A DNA stretch of 64,000 nt from Planctomycetota bacterium (GTDB lineage: Bacteria; Planctomycetota; UBA1135; JADKAF01), in contig JADKAF010000001.1 in assembly GCA_016719295.1 (NCBI GenBank), forward strand, positions 1,426,001-1,490,000, in the 5' to 3' direction. Below the pieces are notes generated by a model. That model was not told the DNA's origin and did not search any database. It was given only the letters and a program-made list of their open reading frames with translations. The translations under genes were made by a program, and so were the position numbers. This document shows positions 9,521 through 17,825 of the stretch, piece by piece. Numbering within the stretch: position 1 is the stretch's first letter; every line of letters starts with the position of its first letter.

Positions 9521-11107
9521 TCGCGCGCGCTCTTCAGCTCTCGGTGCTCGCGTGCGCGGCCTTCGCGAGCTGCCGCCGCGAGGAGCCCTCGCCGGCCCCC
9601 GCCGCGCCGCGGCTCGAGCCGCCGCGCTTCGAACGCTGGGTCGCTCCGGCGAGCTCGGAGATCGAGACGCATCTTCGCGCCCTCGAGCCCACCTTGCCTT
9701 CGGTCGCGCTCGAGACCCCGGAGGCGGAGCTCGTCGAGGCCATCGACGAGGTCGTCGACGCGTGGGACCCCGCGAGAGTCGACACGACGAGCCGCCTGCA
9801 CCGCGCGGATCTCCGCGAGTGGAACACGAAGGCGCTGCACCGCATGCGCTCACGCGTCCTCGACGAGCAGACCCCGGCCGAGCTGCGCTTCGCCCTCGTC
9901 GCGAAGATCGCCGCGTTCGAGAACACCCAGGCCGCGCACGTGCTGGAGGAGATCCTCCGCAGCGACGCGCCGCCCGATCTCCGCGCGCGCGCCGCCTACC
10001 AGCTCTCGCGCGCCGTCGGCGACTGGATCGTGGAGGCGCTGCTCGCCAAGTTCGCTCCCGAGTTGCAGGGCGGCATCTACTTCATCGCCGACTACTACGA
10101 GAAGGACGAGTACACCGAGCTCTGGATCGCGGAGGGGCTCTGCGCCCGCGGCATCCTGAGCGCTCTGCCCTACCTCCTGGAGCTCGAAGCACGCAGCGCG
10201 CGCGGCGGCCCGGTCGACTCGATCTACCCGGCGAGCGCGCTCGCCGCGGACGCCGAGCGCCTGCTGCGGCAGATCTGCGTGCGCGAGACGCCCGAGTTTC
10301 CCCCCGAGGCGACACGCGAGCAGCTCCACGCGCGCGGCGCGGAGCTCGTCGCCTATTGGCGGACCCACGGTCGCGCGCCGATCAGCGCGGCGAACCCGCC
10401 CTTCACGGTCGACGACGCGAGCCGCCTGTGCGCCAGGCTCTGCACGCGCATGCTGGGCTTCCGCACGGAGAAGCCCGCCACCCCGCTGCGCCCCGCCGAC
10501 GAAGCGCGCCGCATCCTGGTCGATCTCGGAGCGGCGAGCCTCCCCATGCTGCGCCGCGGGCTCCGCGACCCGAGCCTCTTCGTGCGCGAGTACACGCTGG
10601 ACGCCGTGATCCGCCTGGGCGCCCCCTGCGCGCCCTTGGCTCCCGAGCTGCTCGCCCTGCTCGGCGATGAGCTCGCGCGTGAAGGTGCTCGCCGCCTTGG
10701 GCGCGATCGGGACGGCCTCCGAGCCCGCGCGCTGGCGAGGCCTCGTCCTCGCGCCGGATCCCGAGCTCGCGCAAGCCGCGGCCGATGCGCTCTCCCGCTG
10801 CGCGACCCCGGACGTCACGCCGTGGCTGCTGGAGGCGGTCGCGCGTTCGACCGCGGCGCCGGCGTCGCTGCGCTTGGCGTTCGCTGCGGCGCTCTGCGTC
10901 GCTTCACGCCTCGAAGGACCGGCGCTCTGGACCGCCGAAGGCGAGGCCGCGGCCTCGACCGATCCGCTGTGGCTCGCCCAGCTCCTCGAGCGCAGCGCCG
11001 CGGCCCTCGAGCGCGCGAGCGGCGCGAGCTGGCCGCGGGAGCTCCCCGCGTTCCTGCAGCGCGCGCGCGAGCTCAGCGCCGCGCGTGGCACCAGCGGCGC
11101 GCTCTGA
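9517..11107 (+). CDS. HEAT-like repeat lipoprotein, frameshifted near 10665
   Basis: The GTG at 9517 overlaps the cytochrome stop (GTGA). It starts a protein with a signal sequence and lipobox AFASC, then helical repeats in which coding character is clear to about 10665 (GAPCAPLAPELLALLGDE). From there the same repeat pattern continues only in the +1 frame, SSRVKVLAALGAIG, to the stop at 11107. The break therefore needs one extra base around 10660-10680, or independent translation of the second part from the ATG at 10667. Without a shift, the original frame stays open by chance of GC content and runs into the SMI1 gene at 11733. Function unknown; the operon suggests a periplasmic partner of the cytochrome. 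Confidence 0.7.
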
Positions 11108-11143
11108 AGCGGCGTTCCGGCGCGAGGAGTTCTCTGCCGGCAC

Positions 11144-11171
11144 TTGATGCCGCGAGGATCGGAAGTAAGCT
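11144..11171 (+). promoter_or_regulatory. Candidate promoter for the SMI1/KNR4 gene
   Basis: TTGATG (11144-11149) and TAAGCT (11166-11171) are separated by 16 nt. They lie in the 143-nt gap after the HEAT-like lipoprotein gene and about 80 nt before the next ATG. The -10 fits the TAnnnT pattern. This would make the SMI1 gene a separate transcription unit. Confidence 0.35.
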
Positions 11172-11250
11172 CGCCGCGTCGCTTCGCATCGCCCCGGTCC
11201 CTCTCTTCGCCGGTGCACGAGGCATTGCCACCCAACCGCCGCACCAGGCC

Positions 11251-11733
11251 ATGGACGCTCTTCACCAGGCTCTGCACCTCATGCGCGGTGCGGATGGTCC
11301 GCGATACGCCTACCACAAGCCCACGCCGGAGCAGATCGCGGCAGCGGAGGCGGCCCTCGGGCACAAGCTCCCGCCGAGCTATGTGAAGTTCCTGAAGACC
11401 TGGGACGGCTCGGCCATCGACTACTGGGAAGTGCTCGTCCTCGACGAGTCGCTCGACGAAGAGGGCGTCGCCGGCATCCTCGACACGAACCTGGGCGAGC
11501 GCGCCTATGGCATGCCCGAGCACCTGATCGCCTTCCACCCGGACGGCCACGGCGGCTATCTCTGCTTCGATGCGCGCGAGCGCGACGCCGACGGCGAGTG
11601 CCGCATCGTCGCCTGGGCGCACGACATGAGCGCCGAGGAGAACATCGCCGCGATCGGCGGCTCGCAGAGCGACCACGGCGAGAGCTTCGATGCCTGGCTG
11701 CTCAGCGAAGTGCAGGAGCAGATCGGCGAGTAG
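11251..11733 (+). CDS. SMI1/KNR4 family protein
   Basis: A 160-residue protein with the SMI1/KNR4 (SUKH) fold signature: PTPEQIAAAEAALGHKLPPSYVKFLKTWDGSA, then a beta-rich region with IAFHPDGHGGYLCFD. Such proteins are often immunity proteins against contact-dependent toxins or general binding modules. No toxin gene is adjacent here, so immunity is only a possibility. The ATG at 11251 matches the family N-terminus. The frame happens to be open back into the upstream HEAT-like gene, but the intervening sequence lacks coding character. Confidence 0.8.
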   Translation: MDALHQALHLMRGADGPRYAYHKPTPEQIAAAEAALGHKLPPSYVKFLKTWDGSAIDYWEVLVLDESLDEEGVAGILDTNLGERAYGMPEHLIAFHPDGHGGYLCFDARERDADGECRIVAWAHDMSAEENIAAIGGSQSDHGESFDAWLLSEVQEQIGE

Positions 11734-11805
11734 CCGCGCGCCGCGCGTCGGGAGGAAATCCGGCGCGATCGCAACCCCGGCGCTGGCGTCGCGGTAGGTG
11801 ACGGC

Positions 11806-12324
11806 GTGAACCCGCCCGAGCCCGTCCGCGCGCAGGCTGTACCCGTCTTCGATCTCGCGAGCGCCCTCGCGAACGAGACGGCGGCGCTCCGGCGCTGGCT
11901 CGGGAAGCTCGCCGGCCGCGCGCACGCGGAGGACCTCGCCCAAGATGCGCTAGCGCGCGCTTGGAGCTACCGCGCCTCGCGCGACGAAGCCCAGCCGTTC
12001 GGGCCCTGGCTCCGGCGCATCGCGTTCCGCGTCTTCCTCGATCACCGCGCGCGGCAGAAAGCGCGTCGCGCGGCGAGCGAGCTCAGCGCGGAGCCCAGCG
12101 CTCCGCCGCCGCGCGAGGAGGAAGCTGCCGAAGCGCGCTCAGAGCTCGAACGCCGCCTGGCTGAGCTCGAGCCCCACGAGCGCGACGTGCTCCTGCGCTT
12201 CCACCAGAGCGGCGAGTCGATCGAAGCGATCGCCCGTTCGCTCGGGCGACCGACGGGCACGATCAAGTCCTGGCTGCATCGCGCCCGAGCGAAGCTCGTC
12301 GCGCGAGCGGAGAGAACCCGATGA
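11806..12324 (+). CDS. ECF-type RNA polymerase sigma factor
   Basis: A 172-residue sigma-70 family protein. Region 2 is visible at about residues 22-85 (RAHAEDLAQDALARAWSYR, then PWLRRIAFRVFLDHRARQK). Region 4, with its helix-turn-helix, is at about 115-167 (LEPHERDVLLRFHQSGESIEAIARSLGRPTGTIKSWLHRA is the contiguous block). It uses a GTG start at 11806. Its stop overlaps the start of the next gene by 4 nt (ATGA), the usual arrangement for a sigma factor and its regulator. It probably controls its own cluster, including the downstream secretin-domain gene; this is inferred from linkage. Confidence 0.88.
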   Translation: MNPPEPVRAQAVPVFDLASALANETAALRRWLGKLAGRAHAEDLAQDALARAWSYRASRDEAQPFGPWLRRIAFRVFLDHRARQKARRAASELSAEPSAPPPREEEAAEARSELERRLAELEPHERDVLLRFHQSGESIEAIARSLGRPTGTIKSWLHRARAKLVARAERTR

Positions 12325-12800
12325 GCACGCATCCTTGGCGCGAGCGACTCGAGGCTGCGCTCGACGAGCGGCGCGATCCGCTCGACGACGCGGAGCTGCT
12401 CGCCGCGCTCGAGCGCAACGACGAAGCGCTGGAAGAGCTCGCCGAGTGGCGCGCGCTGGAGCGCGCGATCGCGGAGCTGCCGCGGCCCGTTCCGAAGCGG
12501 TGCAGGCCTTGGCTCGCGATCGCGCTCGCCGCGAGCGCGATATTCGGTGTCGGGCTCTGGCGCTTCACGCCTCCGCAGCGCAAGCACGATCCAGCTCCGC
12601 GTTCCCCCGCCCTCACCTCGAACCTTTTGCTCGAACCCGCGGGAACTCCCTTTCGTGTCCGCACCTTCTCTGTCTCCATCGAGCATCGCCGAGCGCAAGG
12701 CACTCGAGTCTGGCGACAGGAGGGCTGGGGAGATCGCGCCACCTGCATCACCACACGCGAAGCGCGGTCGCTCGTCGCCGGCATCTTGCTCCCTCGTTGA
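12321..12800 (+). CDS. Probable anti-sigma factor, single membrane pass
   Basis: A 159-residue protein that overlaps the sigma gene by 4 nt. Residues 1-55 are acidic and helical (DAELLAALERNDEALEELAEWRALERAI), residues 63-80 form one transmembrane helix (WLAIALAASAIFGVGLW), and the remainder is a short extracytoplasmic tail. That topology fits an anti-sigma factor holding the upstream ECF factor. Codon use in the last 60 codons is less GC3-biased than in neighbours and the tail has no recognisable domain, so the true 3' end could be altered by a frameshift. Function is inferred from position and topology only. Confidence 0.55.
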   Translation: MSTHPWRERLEAALDERRDPLDDAELLAALERNDEALEELAEWRALERAIAELPRPVPKRCRPWLAIALAASAIFGVGLWRFTPPQRKHDPAPRSPALTSNLLLEPAGTPFRVRTFSVSIEHRRAQGTRVWRQEGWGDRATCITTREARSLVAGILLPR

Positions 12801-12810
12801 GGATCTCACC

Positions 12811-13824
12811 GTGTTCACTCACCTCTGCCTCGCTTCACTACTCTGGATCGGTGCTCTGCCGTCTCTGAAGGCTCAGGAGCCCGCCGTCGACACGCGCACG
12901 CCTGCCGAGATGCTCCGCCGCTTCTACGAGGTCAACGAGCTCTTCCAGGGGTTCGTTCAGCGTTCGTCAGGCAGGGTGGACTCCCCAACCGGGAGCACGA
13001 CCGCCGAAGAGCGGGAAACGCTGCGACGCGTGCGCGCGGCACGCGACTTCGAATCTCTCTGCGGCGCCTTCCTTCCAGAGCCCAAGGGGCCCGGTTTCGC
13101 TCTCGAGCTGACGAACAGCGGGACCCTCGTCGCCTCGATGACGCTGGCGCAGCATCAGTGGCTGGAGCGATTCCTAGTCGCCCTGCGCAAGCAACCGCGC
13201 CATCAGCAGATCCACGTCGAGACGCATATCCTCATGGTTCCCACAGACCAGTGCGAGGCGCTCGGGCTCGAGGATACTCCAAGCGTGCTCGTGGATGCGG
13301 CCTCGGAGCAGGCGTTCCTGGAGCAGGCGAAAGCAACGAATCGGATCGACATACTCAGCGCACCCCGCGTGAGCATCTGGAATGGGGAGCGGGCCACGAT
13401 CTCTACTTTGGAGCAGACGGCGTACATCAAGCGCTTCGATGTCATCGACATCGTCGAGCCTGGTCGCCAACGCCTGATCGATCCCGTGATCGATGTCGTC
13501 GAGCACGGCCTGGTCTGGGAGATGCGCGGCGTCCTCCTTCCGGAAGGCACGATCGGAATGGAGTCGCTCCTCGCCATATCCGAGCTCGTCCGCCCCATGG
13601 AGGAGCGCAAGACGGATCACGGCGTCGTCGGAGTGCCAGAGCTGAAGACGACTCGCGTGCAGAGCACGGTGCAAGTGAAGGCGGGACAGACCTTCGTGCT
13701 GTCGGCTCACCCATCGGACGGGAAGCGCCTCGTGCTGCTCCTGAAGGCCACGCCGATCGAAGCGGGCGACCTCGAGCAAGCGGGCAAGGAGCCCGCCGCG
13801 GAGCCTAGCGAGCGAAAGCGCTGA
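12811..13824 (+). CDS. Exported secretin-domain protein
   Basis: A 337-residue protein from the GTG at 12811, chosen because a signal peptide follows directly (LCLASLLWIGALPSLKAQ). The C-terminal half has the features of the type II/III secretion secretin domain: QIHVETHILMVP (133-144), IDILSAPRVSIWNGERATIS (179-198) and VQVKAGQTFVLSA (287-299). The N1-N3 ring domains of a full secretin are absent. So this is a short secretin-like protein of a kind common in planctomycetes, possibly not a pore. It follows the sigma/anti-sigma pair and overlaps the convergent glycosyltransferase-like gene by 20 nt at the 3' end. Confidence 0.68.
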   Translation: MFTHLCLASLLWIGALPSLKAQEPAVDTRTPAEMLRRFYEVNELFQGFVQRSSGRVDSPTGSTTAEERETLRRVRAARDFESLCGAFLPEPKGPGFALELTNSGTLVASMTLAQHQWLERFLVALRKQPRHQQIHVETHILMVPTDQCEALGLEDTPSVLVDAASEQAFLEQAKATNRIDILSAPRVSIWNGERATISTLEQTAYIKRFDVIDIVEPGRQRLIDPVIDVVEHGLVWEMRGVLLPEGTIGMESLLAISELVRPMEERKTDHGVVGVPELKTTRVQSTVQVKAGQTFVLSAHPSDGKRLVLLLKATPIEAGDLEQAGKEPAAEPSERKR

Positions 13825-15463
13825 GCGGAACGATCAGGTCCGCGCCGCCGCCCGCGGGTCGCTCTCCCGCGAAGAAGGCCTGCAGCGCCGCGGCGGCGCG
13901 CGGCTCGCGCGAGGCGAACTCGGCCGGCCCGACCGCGAGCAGCAGCGGCTCGATCAAATCCTTCTGCGCGAAGGGCCCTTCCGGCACGAGCGAGACGTGC
14001 GTGATGCCGCGAGCGCTTAGCTTCTCGAGCAGGAGCTGCCCGCGCTCCGCGGGCGTGCTCGCGCGCGCGACGATCGGGAACGAATGCGCGGCGATGCCGG
14101 TGCGATAGACGAGGTACGCGGCTTGATCGGCGGCGAGACGAGCACGCGGCTCGCGCTCGCGCAGCGCGCGAGCGCCTTCGTCGGCGAGCTGGCGCGGCAG
14201 ACCCTCGTAGCTCCGCGCGCCCTCGAGCGCATAGATCTGCGTCCACGAGCGGCGCTCGGCGGATCCACGCGTGAGATCGAGCAGCGCGTTCACGAGAGCG
14301 ATCCCGAGCAGCAGCGCCGCGACGGCTCCTGCCCCCAGCGCGCGCGTCTTGCCACAGCGCGCCGCGAGAGCGGCGCCACCGTCGATCCACGCGAGAAAGA
14401 GCGCCGGGAACGCGGGCAAGAGGAAGCGCACACCTTGGCGCGAAGGCCAGACGACGACGAGCGCGAGATAGGCGAGTGTGGCGAGCAGCAGGAACGTGTG
14501 CTCGCGGCGGAGGCGGAGCAGCAGCGCGAGGCTGAGCGCGCTGAGGAGGAGCCCCACCCACCAGCCGAGCTCGTCCTCGTTGGTCCGCACCTGGTCGCGA
14601 CTCTGCGCGGGGAACGCGTAGGCGCTCCCGGCTTCGCCGATCAAGCCGCGGAGATAGTCCAGGTTCCCCCACGCGATCTCGAGAGCTCGGCCGAGGCCGA
14701 CGCTCTTGGCATCCGCCTCGTAGCTCTCGCCGGTCGCGAGCTCGTGCTCGTAGGAGCGCTCGTCGCGGAGATCGTCCTCGATCTGCGTGCGCAGGAGTGA
14801 CGTGCGCGCGAACCAAGCACCCATGCCGAGAGCCGGCAGCAGCACGGCGAGCAGCACGGCGCCGCGTGCATGGCAGCTCGCGCGCAGGCGCGGCAGCAGC
14901 AAGAGGAGTGCGGCGGGCACGAGGACGAGTGAGACGACGCGCAGCGAGAAGGCGCTGAGTGCGAGCAGAGCGAAGAGCAGTGCTGTGCTCACGCGCGGCT
15001 CTCTCCGCAGCTTCTCACAGACGAAGAGTGCGGCGGTCCACGGCACGAGGAAGGGCACGTCGGAGAGGACGCGCACCGTGTGATAGAGCACGGCGTAGGA
15101 GAGCCCGGCCGCGAGGGAAACGGCGAACGCGCACGCGTTCCCGCGCGCGCGACGCAGCCCGAAGAAGAGCACGAGCATCCACGCGCAGGCACTCGCGATC
15201 ATCAGCGCGCGCTCGGCCCCGACACCCGCGCCCGGTGCGCCCGCGAACGGCGCCAGCAGCAGCGGCAGGCCCGGCGGGTACTTGAGATGCGGGACGCCGT
15301 TCCAGGTGTAGCCTGCGCCGTCAGCGAGGTTCCGCGCGAGGCCCAAGTACACCGCCGAGTCCCAGGTCGGATGCCACGCGTCGTTCCACGCCGGCAGGTG
15401 GAACGCGAGCGCCGCGGCCGCGAGCACCAGCGCGAGCAGAAGTACACGCAGGCGCTCGCTCAT
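13805..15463 (-). CDS. GT-C type glycosyltransferase-like membrane protein (GT39/PMT family)
   Basis: A 552-residue polytopic membrane protein with about 10 hydrophobic helices. The first extracytoplasmic loop contains WDSAVYLGLARNLADGAGYTWNG and PPGLPLLLAPFAG, the characteristic opening of dolichyl-phosphate-mannose/arabinosyl GT-C enzymes (PMT_2), where an acidic residue is catalytic. A soluble C-terminal domain of about 130 residues follows the last helix. Such enzymes transfer sugar from a polyprenyl phosphate to a periplasmic acceptor. Its start overlaps the stop of the next upstream gene by 4 nt (ATGA), so the two are co-translated. Donor and acceptor are unknown. Confidence 0.75.
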   Translation of the reverse strand: MSERLRVLLLALVLAAAALAFHLPAWNDAWHPTWDSAVYLGLARNLADGAGYTWNGVPHLKYPPGLPLLLAPFAGAPGAGVGAERALMIASACAWMLVLFFGLRRARGNACAFAVSLAAGLSYAVLYHTVRVLSDVPFLVPWTAALFVCEKLRREPRVSTALLFALLALSAFSLRVVSLVLVPAALLLLLPRLRASCHARGAVLLAVLLPALGMGAWFARTSLLRTQIEDDLRDERSYEHELATGESYEADAKSVGLGRALEIAWGNLDYLRGLIGEAGSAYAFPAQSRDQVRTNEDELGWWVGLLLSALSLALLLRLRREHTFLLLATLAYLALVVVWPSRQGVRFLLPAFPALFLAWIDGGAALAARCGKTRALGAGAVAALLLGIALVNALLDLTRGSAERRSWTQIYALEGARSYEGLPRQLADEGARALREREPRARLAADQAAYLVYRTGIAAHSFPIVARASTPAERGQLLLEKLSARGITHVSLVPEGPFAQKDLIEPLLLAVGPAEFASREPRAAAALQAFFAGERPAGGGADLIVPLSAFAR

Positions 15464-16962
15464 CGCAGCACCTCGACCACCAGCGGACCGTAGCGCTCCG
15501 TGCGCGGCGCGGGCGGCAGCCCGACCACGGGGCCAAGGGGCTCACCGTTCGTCGACACGAGGAAGCGCAGGCTCCGTACGCGCATCGCGCGATCGAGGTC
15601 GGGGAGGTACTCCGGCAGGGTCTCCGCGAGGCGCTGCTCGAAGCTGCGCCGACGCATCTCCTGGAGGTGCGCTTCGAGGCGCCCTTCCTTCGCGGCGCGC
15701 TCGAGCTCGCGGTAGACGCCGTGCGATTCCCAGAAGCGGTAGAGCGGTTCGGCGCCGCAGAGCGCGGGCAGCCAATCGGAAGTCGCGAACATCATGTCGC
15801 GCGGTTGCGCATCGACGGCGCTCACCACCGCGTCGAGATCGGAGCGCAAGAGTCCACCGAAGCCGTGCACCAGCGTGCGCGCAGGATCGCGCTGCTCGGG
15901 CGAGCTCGGCGGCGTCCAACGCGCGCCGCCAACGAACGCGTACCAGACGAGCCCGCTGAGAGCCACGCCCGCGCCGAGCGCTCCGCGGAGCGACGGCTTC
16001 CCGCGTCGGCGCAGCGCGTCGATGCCGGCCTCGAGCGAGCGTCCCGCGAAGTACGCGAGCGGGAAGAGCAGCGGCAGCAGGTTGTGCGGCCAGATCGTGG
16101 TCTTCAGCAGCACGTTGGCGACGAGCTCGGTTCCGATCCAGAGCAGCGCGAAGCAGGAGGCACCGCGTCCGGGCCACGCGCGCGCGGCGCCGACGAGCCA
16201 GGCCAGAGCGAGCCACACCAGGGGCTCGAGATGCACGCGCAGGAGCTCCAGCTTCGCGCCGAGCGTCGGCGCGTTCGTGCCCTTCGCGAGCAGGAACGCG
16301 AAGAGCTGGAGATCGACGGCCTCGCCCACTCGCCAGCGATAGAACGCGTAGATCGCGGCGAAGGGCAACGCGCCCAGGAGCGCGACGATCGCGACCAGCG
16401 ACCCACCGCGGCGGTAGAGCAGCATCCACGCGAGATAGGCGCCGAGCGCAGCTCCCGCGCTGATCTTCACCGCGACGCCGAAGCCTAGCAGGGCGCCGAC
16501 GGCGAGCGCGCCGCGGCGCGTCGCGATCGGCGCGTGCGGTGAAAGCGCCCAGGCGATCGCTCCCGCGCTGGCGTAGACCACCTCGCGCTCGAAGACGTGG
16601 TAGCGGAAGAGCAGCGCGGAGGTCGCGAGCAGCAGTGCCCCCGCCACGCTGAGCCGCGCGAGCGCCAGCGTGCCGAGCAACGCGAAGAGCGCGGTGAAGA
16701 GCTCGGCCGTGTGCAGCGTGGTTCCAAAGAGCGCGAACGCGCCGGCGAGCATCTGCTCCAGCAGCGGCAGGTTCACATGCACGAAGTCGCGGTAGGGCTC
16801 TGCACCCCGGCGGACGAGCTCCGCGGCGGCGAAGAACTGCTCGTCCTCCGCCCACGCCCGCGAAGACGCGATCCGCGCCGCGCGCGGCAGCGCGAGCAGG
16901 AGGAGCAGGAGCAGCGCTGCGCCGAGGCTCAGCTTCCGGCGCCGTGACGATAGATCGTCCAT
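15460..16962 (-). CDS. GT-C type glycosyltransferase-like membrane protein
   Basis: A 500-residue polytopic protein. After an N-terminal helix comes SRAWAEDEQFFAAAELVRRGAEPYRDFVHVNLPLLEQML, again the acidic first loop typical of GT-C membrane glycosyltransferases, followed by about nine helices and a soluble tail of about 150 residues. The ATG at 16962 (MDDLSSRRR) lies 34 nt inside the upstream UbiA gene, and no good later start was found before the first helix. It forms a translationally coupled set with the UbiA-type gene and the 13805-15463 gene, suggesting consecutive steps in envelope glycosylation. The family call is moderate. Confidence 0.65.
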   Translation of the reverse strand: MDDLSSRRRKLSLGAALLLLLLLALPRAARIASSRAWAEDEQFFAAAELVRRGAEPYRDFVHVNLPLLEQMLAGAFALFGTTLHTAELFTALFALLGTLALARLSVAGALLLATSALLFRYHVFEREVVYASAGAIAWALSPHAPIATRRGALAVGALLGFGVAVKISAGAALGAYLAWMLLYRRGGSLVAIVALLGALPFAAIYAFYRWRVGEAVDLQLFAFLLAKGTNAPTLGAKLELLRVHLEPLVWLALAWLVGAARAWPGRGASCFALLWIGTELVANVLLKTTIWPHNLLPLLFPLAYFAGRSLEAGIDALRRRGKPSLRGALGAGVALSGLVWYAFVGGARWTPPSSPEQRDPARTLVHGFGGLLRSDLDAVVSAVDAQPRDMMFATSDWLPALCGAEPLYRFWESHGVYRELERAAKEGRLEAHLQEMRRRSFEQRLAETLPEYLPDLDRAMRVRSLRFLVSTNGEPLGPVVGLPPAPRTERYGPLVVEVLR

Positions 16963-17825
16963 ACCACGAGCGCCGTCCAGAGGAGGCCGTTCGCGAGGAA
17001 CCAGCCGTCCTTCAGCATCGCCTTCGTTGGGTTCCCGCCCGCGGCGCGGCGATGCACGAGGTAGAGGTAGCGGCAGACGCCGTAGATCACGAAGGGCACG
17101 GTCCAGTGAAGGCCGCGCGCGACGTGCTGCTTCGTGTGCACGTCGACGGTGTACATCGCGTAGGCCAGGATCGTGCAGGCGCCGAGGAAGCCGATCATCT
17201 GATCGAGGAAGAGCACGCTGTACTCGGCGAGCGCGGCGCGATGGCCGTGCGAGCTCTCGCCGAGCAGGCTCAGCTCCGCTCTTCTCTTGCAGAAGCCGAG
17301 GAAGAGCGAGACGAAGAGCGTGCAGAGCAGCAGCCATTCGGAGATCGGCGCGCCGATCGCGACGCCGCCCGCATAGACGCGCAGCATGAAGCCGGCGGCG
17401 ATGCTGAAGGCGTCGAGCAGCACCTCGTGCTTCAAGCGCAGCGTGTAGAGCAGGTTGTTCGCGAGATACGCCGCCGGGCAGATCGCGAACCAGGGATGCT
17501 CCCACGCGACGATCGCCGTGAGCGCGCTGCCGATCGCGACCAAGCAGGCCATGCCGATCGCGACCATCCGCGGCGAGACGGCACCTGAGGCGATCGGGCG
17601 GTGCTTCTTGTCGGGATGCGCGCGGTCGCGCTCGCGGTCGGAGAGGTCGTTGCCGAGGTAGACCGCCGAGGCCAGCGCGCAGAACGCGCCGAACGCGGCG
17701 AGGGCGAGCAGCACCGCCGCGGGGTCTCCCAAGCGCTTCGCGAAGACCAGCGCGGCGAAGACGAAGACGTTCTTCACCCACTGGTACGGGCGCATCGAGA
17801 CGACGAGGGCACGGAGGGAGCTCAC
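16929..17825 (-). CDS. UbiA-family prenyltransferase, decaprenyl-phosphate phosphoribosyltransferase type
   Basis: A 298-residue membrane enzyme with about eight helices. The first aspartate motif NDLSDRERDRAHPDKKHRP (N59, D60, D63, D67) and the N-terminus SMRPYQWVKNVFVFAALVF match DPPR synthases (Rv3806c/UbiA type). Those transfer 5-phosphoribose from PRPP to a polyprenyl phosphate, the first step to polyprenyl-phospho-arabinose. The start is the GTG at 17825, overlapping the MobB stop (GTGA). Two GT-C type proteins follow, which would be natural users of such a lipid-linked pentose. The epimerase pair DprE1/DprE2 is not in the window, so the final sugar is unknown. Confidence 0.8.
   Translation of the reverse strand: MSSLRALVVSMRPYQWVKNVFVFAALVFAKRLGDPAAVLLALAAFGAFCALASAVYLGNDLSDRERDRAHPDKKHRPIASGAVSPRMVAIGMACLVAIGSALTAIVAWEHPWFAICPAAYLANNLLYTLRLKHEVLLDAFSIAAGFMLRVYAGGVAIGAPISEWLLLCTLFVSLFLGFCKRRAELSLLGESSHGHRAALAEYSVLFLDQMIGFLGACTILAYAMYTVDVHTKQHVARGLHWTVPFVIYGVCRYLYLVHRRAAGGNPTKAMLKDGWFLANGLLWTALVVWTIYRHGAGS

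Noticed and set aside
12547..12810. N-terminal extension of the secretin-domain protein.
   Set aside because: The 88 extra residues are Ser/Pro/Arg-rich without domain character, and a signal peptide begins at the GTG at 12811.
16929..17825. Considered whether this UbiA-family gene is eboC of the ebo locus at 21629-23425.
   Set aside because: It is about 4 kb away, separated by several genes, and its motifs fit decaprenyl-phosphate phosphoribosyltransferases.
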